From IMG/VR virus record IMGVR_UViG_3300036790_000457, positions 1 to 47,418 of that record: a DNA stretch of 47,418 nucleotides. One strand, 5' to 3'. Both the position numbers and the translations under genes were made by a program. The notes below the pieces were generated by a model. It was not told the origin of the DNA, did not search any database, and was given only the letters and a program-made list of their open reading frames with translations. Of this stretch, positions 20,615 through 27,995 are shown in pieces (within the stretch, counting starts at the first letter, position 1; the number at the start of each line of letters is the position of its first letter). This stretch comes from a virus.

Positions 20615-21118
20615 CTACACCTTTGCTTGAGGAGTGTCGATAGCGAGGGGCATCATTGCACCTTGACGAGCCGGGGCTGCCGCACCGATTGTCTTAGCAC
20701 CAACACCGAGCGTCCCTTGCTGACGAGGATAACCGCACTCAAAGCACTCAGGAGTCGGCGACACCATGGCACCGACACTCTGGGAGTACTTGGCTTCTGA
20801 CGAGCGGGAGAAGAAACGAGGCGAGCCGCACTGAGGACACGAGCCCAACGTGTCAGTCTCTTTGGCACCACCCATCGGGTCGCCTCTCCATGAGCGCATG
20901 GCCACGCCCGCCGGGATGTTGACATTGGGGTCATAGCCCAGCTCTTCAGTGGTGGGAATGTAACCGCCAGGCACCTGCTGAGGAGCAGCGTACGGAGCCT
21001 GAGCGGGTGCGTAGGGTGCTTGGGCGGGCGGGGCCTGCACACCAACCCCCCGAGGGAGCAGCGGAGACTGTACCGGGGCGGCCGGGCCCCTCCCGAGCTT
21101 TGAATCCCACCATCCCAT
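20615..21118 (-). CDS. Pro/Ala-rich protein with zinc ribbon
   Basis: This is a 167-residue protein. Residues 10-60 are Pro/Ala/Gln repeats (APPAQAPYAPAQAPYAAPQ). LGSCPQCGSPRFFS and ECFECGYPRQ form a CxxC/CxxC ribbon. It lies between the polymerase and recA, so a replication accessory or ssDNA-related role is possible. No known family. Confidence 0.7.
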   Translation of the reverse strand: MGWWDSKLGRGPAAPVQSPLLPRGVGVQAPPAQAPYAPAQAPYAAPQQVPGGYIPTTEELGYDPNVNIPAGVAMRSWRGDPMGGAKETDTLGSCPQCGSPRFFSRSSEAKYSQSVGAMVSPTPECFECGYPRQQGTLGVGAKTIGAAAPARQGAMMPLAIDTPQAKV

Positions 21119-21124
21119 GGCTAC

Positions 21125-21871
21125 CTACTTTCCTTCGCTCCAACGCTTCACAATCTTTGCCTCTGCCACGATTGGAATAGACAAGATAGGCTTTCCCGTA
21201 AGCGGATTCTTAACCTGCTCCATGGAGGACTTTACAAGCTCCAGGCCCTCATCAGCGTGGCGCTCAGGAACCTCGACCACCATCTCATCGTGGACCATCA
21301 TTAGGAGGTGACCCTCCCAGCTCACTTCTTGAAGCTTGTTGTGTGCGTCGATCATACCGAGTTTGAAGAGATCCGCAGCCGAGCCTTGGATGATTGAGGA
21401 TATGGCTTGGCGTTCTGCACCAGTACGAACGGAGCGCACCGATGACATCAGTTCAGGAAGTCTTCTTTTTCGACCGAGAATAGTCTCTGTGTAAGGAGGG
21501 CTCTTACGTCTTTTGTAACGATTCCTCGCATCGATCAATGTCTCTTGCTTCCATGGAGTCACTGCTCGATAGGTTGAGTAAAAACCATCGATCACCTTTT
21601 CGGCCATCTTGATGCTGGGGAACTGATACTTACGAACAAGCACACCGGGAGATCCACCGAAGAGACAACTAAAGTTTCCATTCTTTGCCAAGAGGTATTG
21701 GGTGTCGGTGTAATCAGGACCAAAAACACGCTCAGCCAAGAGCTTGTGCAAAGAGAGTCCATTCTTGTACGCCCGCAGGAGTTCTTTATCCCGAGTGAAG
21801 TGTGCCAAGACACGCAGCTCAATCTGCGAGAGGTCAGAGACGATCAGGACATTCCCCTTAACGGGACGCAA
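21125..21871 (-). CDS. polA: DNA polymerase family A, C-terminal (palm/fingers) part in +1 frame
   Basis: This part encodes the catalytic half: motif A VSDLSQIELRVLAHFT, motif B LLAKNGNFSCLFGG and motif C MMVHDEMVVEVPE. It lies in the frame +1 to the N-terminal part. The open frame begins upstream at 21997, but sequence before about 21871 is not polymerase-like. TTG 21871 is the only nearby start and lacks a well-spaced Shine-Dalgarno. Joined at the UAA of the first part (21858-21860), the fusion gives a protein of about 644 residues, normal for phage PolA. Options are a programmed +1 frameshift, a two-subunit polymerase, or a one-base sequence error. Confidence 0.88.
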   Translation of the reverse strand: MRPVKGNVLIVSDLSQIELRVLAHFTRDKELLRAYKNGLSLHKLLAERVFGPDYTDTQYLLAKNGNFSCLFGGSPGVLVRKYQFPSIKMAEKVIDGFYSTYRAVTPWKQETLIDARNRYKRRKSPPYTETILGRKRRLPELMSSVRSVRTGAERQAISSIIQGSAADLFKLGMIDAHNKLQEVSWEGHLLMMVHDEMVVEVPERHADEGLELVKSSMEQVKNPLTGKPILSIPIVAEAKIVKRWSEGK

Positions 21872-21875
21872 TGAA
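21855..21875 (-). other. Candidate +1 frameshift site in DNA polymerase
   Basis: Zero frame reads GCG TCC CGT TAA; the +1 frame continues AAG GGG AAT GTC into motif A. A stop in the A site with a following G is a classic context for +1 slippage. AGAGGG lies about 24 nt upstream, rather far for RF2-type stimulation. Confidence 0.55.
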
Positions 21876-23060
21876 GAGTTCTCGGACCCTCTTGCCTCTT
21901 TCCGAACGAGACGGGATTTGCTGGATGTTGGGCTCACTGCAGCTGGCACGACCTGTCCTTGCCTGCATCTGGTTGAAGGTCGGATGCACTCGACCATCTA
22001 TCGTACGCTCTCTGATGCCATTGATAAAGGTGCCCTGAAGCTTGGCCAGCTTCTTGTAATCGAGGATCTTGGCCACAATAGGATCCTTGATGTAATGCTC
22101 TAGATCCTCGGCGGCCGTTGAAGGCTTCCCAGTCTTCTCGGTGTAGTTACGAGGTGTGTGTTTACGGATGCCGTAGATGACGTCGATCAGCTGTGCTGCA
22201 GCGTTGATATTCACATCATAACCAGCGACCTTATTGACAGCCTCTTGATGCCGGGCCATCTCTAATGCGAACTCTTTACCCAACTCCTCTAATACAGTGG
22301 AGTCGATAGCAATCCCGGCCATCTCCATATCAATGATGGCCGGAGCAAGCTCCATCTCCATGTCGAAAATGTGGCGCTGGCTTTCACGCTCTAACAGTTC
22401 TTTATGCAGAATCCAGAGAAGCCATGTGTACTTAGCATCGAGGTACGAGTAGTAATACGCCTCCGAGTATGGGTAGTTCTCGACACCCTTCTTTCCGAGC
22501 TTGGCATATTCAAAGTGGAAGAAGCGTTTTGCTTGTGTGCCGAGATCGTAAGCAAACTCGTTCTCGTTGATTAGCCGCCCCGAGATGATGATGTCAGCAA
22601 ATGGGCCCGGCGGCATAGCACCGAAATATTTGGCCAAGGACTGAATGTCAAACTTGACGTTCGCTCCGATCTTGCGCCGGGGCGAGAAGAACAGAGGACG
22701 TAATGCCTCAATGATCTCAGTGATCCAGAGCTGTTTGGGTGGATCGTAAAACGGTTCAGGGACCATCACCCATTTGGGCCGTCCTGACGTCTCGTTGATT
22801 CGATGCTCTTGGTGCTTGCCGTCCTTGATCCGATAAAAGTCGTCATTGGGGTCACGCTCGATGCGCTCACCTAATGGATGGCCACAAGGAATGGCATCAG
22901 CTCGACCAGGGCCCGCCAGGCTGATCCAGAACACATCATTGCGTCTTGGATCGAGCCCGTACGGGTGCTTAGTCTCGACGTCGACTACGAACTCATCAAA
23001 GTCAGAGTAAGTGCTAACCAGCTCCTCTAATGCTTCGTGAGTCCGTACACCTGGTGGCAT
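21858..23060 (-). CDS. polA: DNA polymerase family A, N-terminal (exonuclease/thumb) part
   Basis: This 400-residue part has 3'-5' exonuclease motifs: FVVDVETKHP (Exo I), GANVKFDIQSLAKYFG (Exo II) and YYSYLDAKYTWLL (Exo III). The polymerase region follows, with RTGRASCSEPNIQQIPSRSERGKRVRELF, the conserved run just before motif A. It ends four residues later at UAA (21858-21860), so it stops before the first catalytic aspartate and cannot polymerise alone. TAATG couples its start to the upstream stop. Confidence 0.9.
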   Translation of the reverse strand: MPPGVRTHEALEELVSTYSDFDEFVVDVETKHPYGLDPRRNDVFWISLAGPGRADAIPCGHPLGERIERDPNDDFYRIKDGKHQEHRINETSGRPKWVMVPEPFYDPPKQLWITEIIEALRPLFFSPRRKIGANVKFDIQSLAKYFGAMPPGPFADIIISGRLINENEFAYDLGTQAKRFFHFEYAKLGKKGVENYPYSEAYYYSYLDAKYTWLLWILHKELLERESQRHIFDMEMELAPAIIDMEMAGIAIDSTVLEELGKEFALEMARHQEAVNKVAGYDVNINAAAQLIDVIYGIRKHTPRNYTEKTGKPSTAAEDLEHYIKDPIVAKILDYKKLAKLQGTFINGIRERTIDGRVHPTFNQMQARTGRASCSEPNIQQIPSRSERGKRVRELFIASR

Positions 23061-23245
23061 TACTTGTGACTGGCAAACTCATTGATGTTGTAACTATTGG
23101 ACATGGGAGCGGCACTCGTGCTGGTAACCATCACTGCTCCGGCAGAACCAAGAGGCTGGCTTGATGTCCAACCTCGCTCCGCAGAACCCGCAACAAAAGA
23201 ATCCAACACAGAAGAGCCGTAAGCTCCCTGAGCATTTCCACCCAC
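23060..23245 (-). CDS. Small Ser/Gly/Ala-rich protein
   Basis: This is a 61-residue protein with a GTG start and weak ribosome site; it ends in a TAATG coupling with the polymerase. SSVLDSFVAGSAERGW and MSNSYNINEFASHK are the recognisable stretches. No family. Coupling to the polymerase argues for expression. Confidence 0.5.
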   Translation of the reverse strand: MGGNAQGAYGSSVLDSFVAGSAERGWTSSQPLGSAGAVMVTSTSAAPMSNSYNINEFASHK

Positions 23246-23271
23246 TGCCTCATTAGACAGCGAGTGAGAAG

Positions 23272-23475
23272 CTAGAAAGGGCGGATCACCACCTGGATGC
23301 GATCCAGATCCTTCATGTGCTCCTCATCGAGGGACCGAGCGGCGAGCATCCCGACGTGTTGCTCCGACTCAGCCAGAATGATCTGAGGAGCGGTCAACAC
23401 GATGGCCTTCTCGACCACCTCGCCGTCCTTGTCCCGCTTCTCGTCCTTCCACACTGCGTACTCAAATAACTGCAT
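23272..23475 (-). CDS. Small conserved-looking phage protein
   Basis: This is a 67-residue protein: MQLFEYAVWKDEKRDKDGE, then KAIVLTAPQIILAESEQHVGMLAARSL and IQVVIRPF. The alternating strands and helix suggest a compact fold. The leader reads AGGAGCAGTAA directly before ATG, the same module as at 24772 and 26362. I believe similar small proteins are common near phage replication genes, but know no function. Confidence 0.72.
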   Translation of the reverse strand: MQLFEYAVWKDEKRDKDGEVVEKAIVLTAPQIILAESEQHVGMLAARSLDEEHMKDLDRIQVVIRPF

Positions 23476-23709
23476 TTACTGCTCCTGTTCTATTGATGGT
23501 TCTTCGTCATATACGAAACGAAGATGACTATTGTCCACCGTGCCGCCCGCATGTTCAACAGCCTCGGTCATATAACCGACAGCTTTTGCCACCACATCAG
23601 GTCGATTGACGTGAGGAACTTCTCTGACAAGTAACCCGGTATCCATCGGCTGCACCGTGACGGTCTCACCAATAATGATGAACCCTCCGTCGTTTGGTTC
23701 AGTCGTCAT
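23476..23709 (-). CDS. Hypothetical protein
   Basis: This is a 77-residue protein from ATG 23709, overlapping the end of the acidic protein's frame. TTEPNDGGFIIIGETVTVQPMD, then LLVREVPHVNRPDVVAKAVGYMTEAVEHAG. The C-terminus is acidic. Its stop touches the ATG of the next gene. Unknown family. Confidence 0.66.
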   Translation of the reverse strand: MTTEPNDGGFIIIGETVTVQPMDTGLLVREVPHVNRPDVVAKAVGYMTEAVEHAGGTVDNSHLRFVYDEEPSIEQEQ

Positions 23710-24772
23710 CCTCGTCCTCATCTTCATCATCGTCCTCAGAGAGGTGACGAGCGATGTCACGCAACTGCTTCGCTGTCTTCACCTCGATGATGGAGTAATC
23801 GAAAAGATCCTCTTCGGCCTCGGCGATGATATCGGGCAGCTCCTCGATGGTGAAGAGTTCAAATATCTCCTCCCAATCCTCTTCCAAATCCCGCTCCTTG
23901 AGCGGAGTGAAGTTGGTCTGAGACTTGTTCCCCTTACCTGACCGGGTGATGGTCCAGTAATCCTTGTTGAAAAGCGGCTTATCTTTGCCACGAGGAGTGG
24001 CGGCGGCCTTAAAGGACTCATAAGCCTTTACACCGAGCTGAAGGATCTTGTTAGTGGGCTCGCCGTCGTCGGTCGACAAATGCAAGATATTGAAAACAAA
24101 CACCTTGCCAGAACGATCCCCGCTATCACAAAGAGGACAGTCCTTTTCCAAACAGGTGAAGGGTCGATCTCCTTGTCCGCCGCCCTGAGGGATCCAGTGC
24201 TGACGGAAGGAAACAAACGGAGCGTCCTCCAAGGCCTTAAACAGCTCAGGCTCCTTGGTCGGGGTGAGACGGACAACACCACCTCCACCTGATTTGGTGA
24301 CGGCCTCAGCACCAGCGAGACCGGTGTGAAGCCCTGGAGGAAGACCGCCCTTGCGCTTCTTGGTTACGCCGCTGGCTTTCTTGGCGGCGGTACGGGAGCG
24401 TCGGGAAGGAGCGGGCTCTTCTTCCTCTTCGTCTTCATCATCTTCGACAGGACGACGGCGAGTTGTGCGCTTAGGGGCAGCCTTCTTAGTGGCGGCTGCC
24501 TTCTTACGGCGTGGGGGCGGTGGCTCTTCGTCTTCTTCCTCCTCTTCGGCGTCCTCGTCCTCTTCGTAATCGTCCTCGTCTTCTTCATCCTCTTCGGGAT
24601 CGGGGCGCCGACGACGAGTGGTTGCCTTCTTCGTGGCCTTGGTCGCTTTACGAGCCCGACGAGGCGGTGGCTCTTCTTCGTCCTCTTCGTCCTCATCGAC
24701 TTCTTCTGCACGAGCACGATCCCGGGGACGGGTAACCTTTTCAGCCACCCGGCGACGACGAACTTCAGGCAT
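23699..24772 (-). CDS. ssDNA-binding-like protein with H1-like acidic/basic N-terminus
   Basis: This is a 357-residue protein. Residues 1-145 alternate blocks of Glu/Asp and Lys/Arg/Ala/Pro (RKATKATKKATTRRRR; DEDDYEEDEDAEEEEEDEE; KKAAATKKAAPKRTTRRR). From about 165 a folded domain follows: FVSFRQHWIPQGGGQG, CLEKDCPLCDSGDRSGKVFVFNI, KDYWTITRSGKGNKSQTNF. It ends in a polyacidic tail. The CxxxxCxxC element and aromatic strands recall phage ssDNA-binding proteins of gp32 type, and the acidic tail is typical of SSBs. Repetitive codons make this prone to slippage. The leader is AGGAGCAGTAA-ATG. Confidence 0.75.
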   Translation of the reverse strand: MPEVRRRRVAEKVTRPRDRARAEEVDEDEEDEEEPPPRRARKATKATKKATTRRRRPDPEEDEEDEDDYEEDEDAEEEEEDEEPPPPRRKKAAATKKAAPKRTTRRRPVEDDEDEEEEEPAPSRRSRTAAKKASGVTKKRKGGLPPGLHTGLAGAEAVTKSGGGGVVRLTPTKEPELFKALEDAPFVSFRQHWIPQGGGQGDRPFTCLEKDCPLCDSGDRSGKVFVFNILHLSTDDGEPTNKILQLGVKAYESFKAAATPRGKDKPLFNKDYWTITRSGKGNKSQTNFTPLKERDLEEDWEEIFELFTIEELPDIIAEAEEDLFDYSIIEVKTAKQLRDIARHLSEDDDEDEDEDDD

Positions 24773-24784
24773 TTACTGCTCCTC

Positions 24785-25102
24785 TCATGGCTCTCTCTTC
24801 AAGATCCTTGCGGCCTCTCGGATAAACCGTTCACTAAATGGGTTCCGATAACGAGGGTCTAATACCCCCTCTTCTCGTGCAAGCTCAACGAGTGACTCTA
24901 TCTGTTCACGGGTGTAGAGCCAATGGCCTTGATGATTCCTGACGAGAGGATGGCACAGTACACCGTTCAGCTCCATGTGGCGAATAGTCGATGGCTCTCT
25001 CTTCAACGCCATAGCAAGTGCAGTGCGGGTGTAGAACTGAGTTGTCACACCCTTGTAGTAGAGGGCCTTGGACTTTTCGTCCCACGTCTTAGGTCTTGCC
25101 AT
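24785..25102 (-). CDS. MerR-like winged helix DNA-binding protein
   Basis: This is a 105-residue protein. FYTRTALAMALKREPSTIRHMELNG is a helix-turn-helix of MerR/excisionase type. HWLYTREQIESLVELAREEG follows as wing and next helix. Basic N-terminus and C-terminus (ERFIREAARILKREP). It is probably a small phage regulator or architectural factor. ATGG overlaps the stop of the upstream gene. Confidence 0.8.
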   Translation of the reverse strand: MARPKTWDEKSKALYYKGVTTQFYTRTALAMALKREPSTIRHMELNGVLCHPLVRNHQGHWLYTREQIESLVELAREEGVLDPRYRNPFSERFIREAARILKREP

Positions 25103-25407
25103 CAGCGCAGAAGATACTCCCGTCGCAACTTCTTTCGGATGCCCGCTCCGTTACCACCCTTAATGCTGTAGTCGTACGGATACAGCATGTCAGAAGCCAA
25201 GATATCACCCGTGACGCTGTTCCACGCCTCGTAATGAATGACGTCACAACGTTCACACGCTTGCACGAGACGAGTAACGGTGTTGGAGTTCTGCCACTTA
25301 CGCAGACGCCGTCCATCATCCTCAACATCGAAATACCGATGCCGACGATTACGGCACTCAAGGTAAGGATCTTCGTATTTGGCGATGCGTTCTGAAAGAG
25401 TAGTCAT
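25102..25407 (-). CDS. Hypothetical charged protein
   Basis: This is a 101-residue protein: MTTLSERIAKYEDPYLECRNRRHRYF, VTRLVQACERCDVIHYEAWN, then a Tyr/Gly-rich part ending RKKLRREYLLR. The scattered C and CxxC may bind zinc. It overlaps its neighbours by 4-6 nt. Unknown function; perhaps nucleic-acid-associated. Confidence 0.7.
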   Translation of the reverse strand: MTTLSERIAKYEDPYLECRNRRHRYFDVEDDGRRLRKWQNSNTVTRLVQACERCDVIHYEAWNSVTGDILASDMLYPYDYSIKGGNGAGIRKKLRREYLLR

Positions 25408-25727
25408 CTAGCTGCCCTCACTCGACTCCTCTTCGATACACCTTTGACACGGTGAATCTTGGCCTTGTGCACACCAAGAGCCTGAGCGCTGTCAAACCCT
25501 TTCTTGCCCGTCCGAGCACAACCGTTGCCGAAATCACACGGGAAGGGCTTGTCCTCTCCGACGTCTTCTTCATGACCGTGACCATTTGTCGTCTCAGCAC
25601 CGGCCGCAGCAATGAGATGATTAAGAGGAGCGAGCAGCAACTTCAATCGCTTCTTCTCCTCATCGATTTTGACGATCCTATTTTGGATCGACTTCCTTTC
25701 TTTGATGTAATCCTCTGCCCGCAACAT
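25404..25727 (-). CDS. Coiled-coil protein with C2H2-like zinc finger
   Basis: This is a 107-residue protein. Residues 5-40 form a coiled coil (YIKERKSIQNRIVKIDEEKKRLKLLL). FPCDFGNGCARTGKKGF and ALGVHKAKIHRVKG form a C2H2-like finger, then a basic tail (SKRSRVRAAR). AAAGGA lies 8 nt before ATG 25727. It is the first gene after the terminator at 25758. A DNA-binding role is likely. Confidence 0.76.
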   Translation of the reverse strand: MLRAEDYIKERKSIQNRIVKIDEEKKRLKLLLAPLNHLIAAAGAETTNGHGHEEDVGEDKPFPCDFGNGCARTGKKGFDSAQALGVHKAKIHRVKGVSKRSRVRAAR

Positions 25728-25757
25728 TCATTGATTCCTTTCATTTGTGAGAGAACA

Positions 25758-25803
25758 AACGGAGAGGGGTTGAAAGATCCCCCGATCCCAACCCCTCTCC
25801 GTT
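25758..25803 (-). terminator. Strong rho-independent-type terminator
   Basis: A perfect 15-bp stem (25758-25772 with 25789-25803; core GGAGAGGGG) has a 16-nt loop. On the minus strand it is followed by TTGTTCT. It sits 7 nt after the stop of the 25811 gene. Confidence 0.85.
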
Positions 25804-25810
25804 CGATTTG

Positions 25811-26362
25811 TTACGATTCGCTGGGGATGAAGGCGTACGTCTCGGTCTGCTCGACCAGAGTGTCCTCGTACTCCTCCTCACTCAGCACGTCCTTGTAATA
25901 GAGGGACGCAAATGCATTGACATCGACCTCGACCGAGATCGTGGCGTTGGGAACTGCAGTCTGCAAATCCCTAATCGCCTTCTCCTGGGCCTTGGTGAGC
26001 CACAGTCCCTTGGCCCGCAAGACATCCTCTGCCTTTTCAGGATCCGGTGTTGGTGTCGACGGAGAGAGACGACGCTCAGCCTTGAGGGTGGTGTACTGCA
26101 GCACCTTGGTATTGCCCTTGTTGTCGACGGTGATGTGCTCCACCGCATCAGGCAAATCGAACCAGAAGTTCCCCTTCTCGTCCTTCTCCCCAAGCTTCGG
26201 CAGCTCTTCCTTAAGCCGATCCTTTCGGATGGTTGCTTCTTTGCCGTCAGATTTGGAAGCCTCGTTGAATGCGAGGTATTCCCTAAACCAACTGACGATG
26301 TCGCTAACTGTTACCTTTGGGCTCGGCCGACGAGTCCCCGTCCTGCGGGTTGTGGCTGGCAT
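25811..26362 (-). CDS. Hypothetical replication-region protein
   Basis: This is a 183-residue soluble protein. TVSDIVSWFREYLAFNEASK, then KEELPKLGEKDEKGNFWFDLPDAVEHI and KAERRLSPSTPTPDPEKAEDVL, YYKDVLSEEEYEDTL. The arrangement resembles a small conserved phage protein near replication genes, but I cannot name it. AAGGAGCAGTA-ATG leader. It has its own candidate promoter and is closed by the strong terminator, so it may be separately and highly expressed. Confidence 0.75.
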   Translation of the reverse strand: MPATTRRTGTRRPSPKVTVSDIVSWFREYLAFNEASKSDGKEATIRKDRLKEELPKLGEKDEKGNFWFDLPDAVEHITVDNKGNTKVLQYTTLKAERRLSPSTPTPDPEKAEDVLRAKGLWLTKAQEKAIRDLQTAVPNATISVEVDVNAFASLYYKDVLSEEEYEDTLVEQTETYAFIPSES

Positions 26363-26390
26363 TACTGCTCCTTTTCTTTGAGAGGCCGCT

Positions 26391-26419
26391 AAGTTAGCAG
26401 CCCCGATTGGTTAAGGCAA
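26391..26419 (-). promoter_or_regulatory. Candidate promoter for the 25811-26362 gene
   Basis: On the minus strand: TTGCCT (26414-26419), 17 nt, TAACTT (26391-26396). The -10 matches the actinobacterial TANNNT pattern. It lies about 30 nt before the start codon. Confidence 0.5.
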
Positions 26420-26432
26420 CAACCTAACTTTT

Positions 26433-26445
26433 AGTTGTGACAACT
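26433..26445. promoter_or_regulatory. 13-bp palindrome, possible operator
   Basis: AGTTGT-G-ACAACT is a perfect inverted repeat 14 nt upstream of the candidate -35 box at 26414-26419. Its position suits an activator or repressor site. Confidence 0.45.
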
Positions 26446-26459
26446 TCCCCTGAGCTGGG

Positions 26460-27995
26460 CTAATGCCTCTCTTCAAGGAAGTCGGCCAGAGTCCCTAATG
26501 TGAGAGTGAACGTTCCTTGTTTGTCGACGCCCTTTCCGTCGAGCCATGCCGCCGCTATTGCACTCTTCTGTTCAAGCATGTCGAGCATTCGCTCTTCGAT
26601 CGAGTCTCGCATTACCATGGAGACAAGAGTGACTTCCGGCCACTTAGAGCTAATGCGAATGATGCGCCCATTACGTTGTTCAAACTTGCCCGCCGACCAT
26701 GGGAGGTCGTACGAAATGAGAAAGTTGGCAACAGGGAGGTCGACCCCAATGCCTCCAGCGTCAGAGGAAAGCAATACTCGGCAACTCCTTTGCTTTGTGA
26801 ACCTCTCCACAGCTGCATCACGTTCTCTTGGTGTGAAGTCACCCGTAAAGAGTTCATGGTCCACCTTAAGATGACGGCCGATAATATCGAGCATGGGTTT
26901 GAAAAAGGAGAACAAGACGACCTTGTTCTTTGGATCAGCGTCGAGGATCTCATCGATCAAATCGAGCGTGGTATCGAGCTTCGGCGAACCCTTGAGTTGA
27001 GCAAACTTGCCAAGCTTGCGCTGCTCGGAAATGTACATCGATCCAGCAGCCGAGTCTGGATCATCGAACTTGTCCGCTGAGTAATCAAGAAGCTCTGGAT
27101 GATCACAAAGCATGCGCAGCGTCATTAACCGAGGCATGATGTCCCCAGCGATTCCTCCATCTTCTGCCCCGGCGTAATGGTCCAAGATGTTGAAGTTGCC
27201 GTAATGCGCAGCAGTCCTGATCAACTCGGCCAGTTCTCTTGCCACTCGTCGGTACGTGCGCAATGTGGCCGGATCGAAATCAATGATATAGCTCTTCTCC
27301 ACCACCGCTGGCATCTGATCGGCCACGTCATGTCGAGTGCGACGGTGCATAACGTCTTCCATCCTTTTGCGCAGCAGTGGGAGCTTCTTGTAGAGCTTCA
27401 CTCCTCCATAACTATTACGCACCACAAAGGTCTGATCGAAAATCTTGGCCGGGCCCAACACGTCACGGTCCACCCACTCCATGATCGAGAAGAGTTCCTC
27501 GGGCTTGTTCTCGATCGGCTGGCCAGTAAGAGCAAATCGATACTTGGGCTGCAGGCGCTTAATGTGACGAGACCTCTTAGAGGCTGGTGACTTAATCGCT
27601 GTCGCCTCATCGCACACCACAGCGTCAAAAGGAAGATGACGCACAACGTCCCAGTCGTTGACCACCTGCTCATAGTTCATGATGGCGTACTCGATATTGC
27701 CCTTCTTGAGCTGACGGTACTGAGCCATCCGCTCAGGCTTAGCTCCCTCGATTACCTTTACAAGGGCGCCGTCAGTGAACTTGTCAATCTGGTGTTTCCA
27801 CTGCCATTTGATCGAGGCTGGACAGATGACAAGCACAGACTCGATCGTGCCATCATCAATGAGAGCTTCGATTACAGCGATGGAAGTGACAGTCTTACCG
27901 AGCCCCATCTCGTGGGCGAGAAGAAGAGAGCCTCGATCGAGCATCATGTCGATGGCGTCCTCCTGAAATGGCCGAGGCGTGCCTTTGAAGGTCAT
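26460..27995 (-). CDS. SNF2-type DEAD/DEAH helicase
   Basis: This is a 511-residue helicase. ATG 27995 is preferred to TTG 28001. RPFQEDAIDMML is the Q-like motif, LLAHEMGLGKTVTSIA the Walker A, and VVCDEATAIK (DEAT) motif II. ALTGQPIENKPEE is motif III. VVLFSFFKPML and LLSSDAGGIGVDLPVANFLISYD are motifs IV-V, and QRNGRIIRISS motif VI. Both RecA-like lobes are complete. It ends with TAG, so TAG acts as a normal stop at least here. Its 5' end overlaps the primase tail by about 100 nt. Role: remodelling at forks or recombination. Confidence 0.92.
   Translation of the reverse strand: MTFKGTPRPFQEDAIDMMLDRGSLLLAHEMGLGKTVTSIAVIEALIDDGTIESVLVICPASIKWQWKHQIDKFTDGALVKVIEGAKPERMAQYRQLKKGNIEYAIMNYEQVVNDWDVVRHLPFDAVVCDEATAIKSPASKRSRHIKRLQPKYRFALTGQPIENKPEELFSIMEWVDRDVLGPAKIFDQTFVVRNSYGGVKLYKKLPLLRKRMEDVMHRRTRHDVADQMPAVVEKSYIIDFDPATLRTYRRVARELAELIRTAAHYGNFNILDHYAGAEDGGIAGDIMPRLMTLRMLCDHPELLDYSADKFDDPDSAAGSMYISEQRKLGKFAQLKGSPKLDTTLDLIDEILDADPKNKVVLFSFFKPMLDIIGRHLKVDHELFTGDFTPRERDAAVERFTKQRSCRVLLSSDAGGIGVDLPVANFLISYDLPWSAGKFEQRNGRIIRISSKWPEVTLVSMVMRDSIEERMLDMLEQKSAIAAAWLDGKGVDKQGTFTLTLGTLADFLEERH

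Noticed and set aside
23699-24800. Plus-strand frames rich in Ser, Leu and Phe opposite the acidic proteins (also 31348-32274)
   Set aside because: They are antisense images of Glu/Asp and Lys runs; no ribosome sites and no domain-like sequence.
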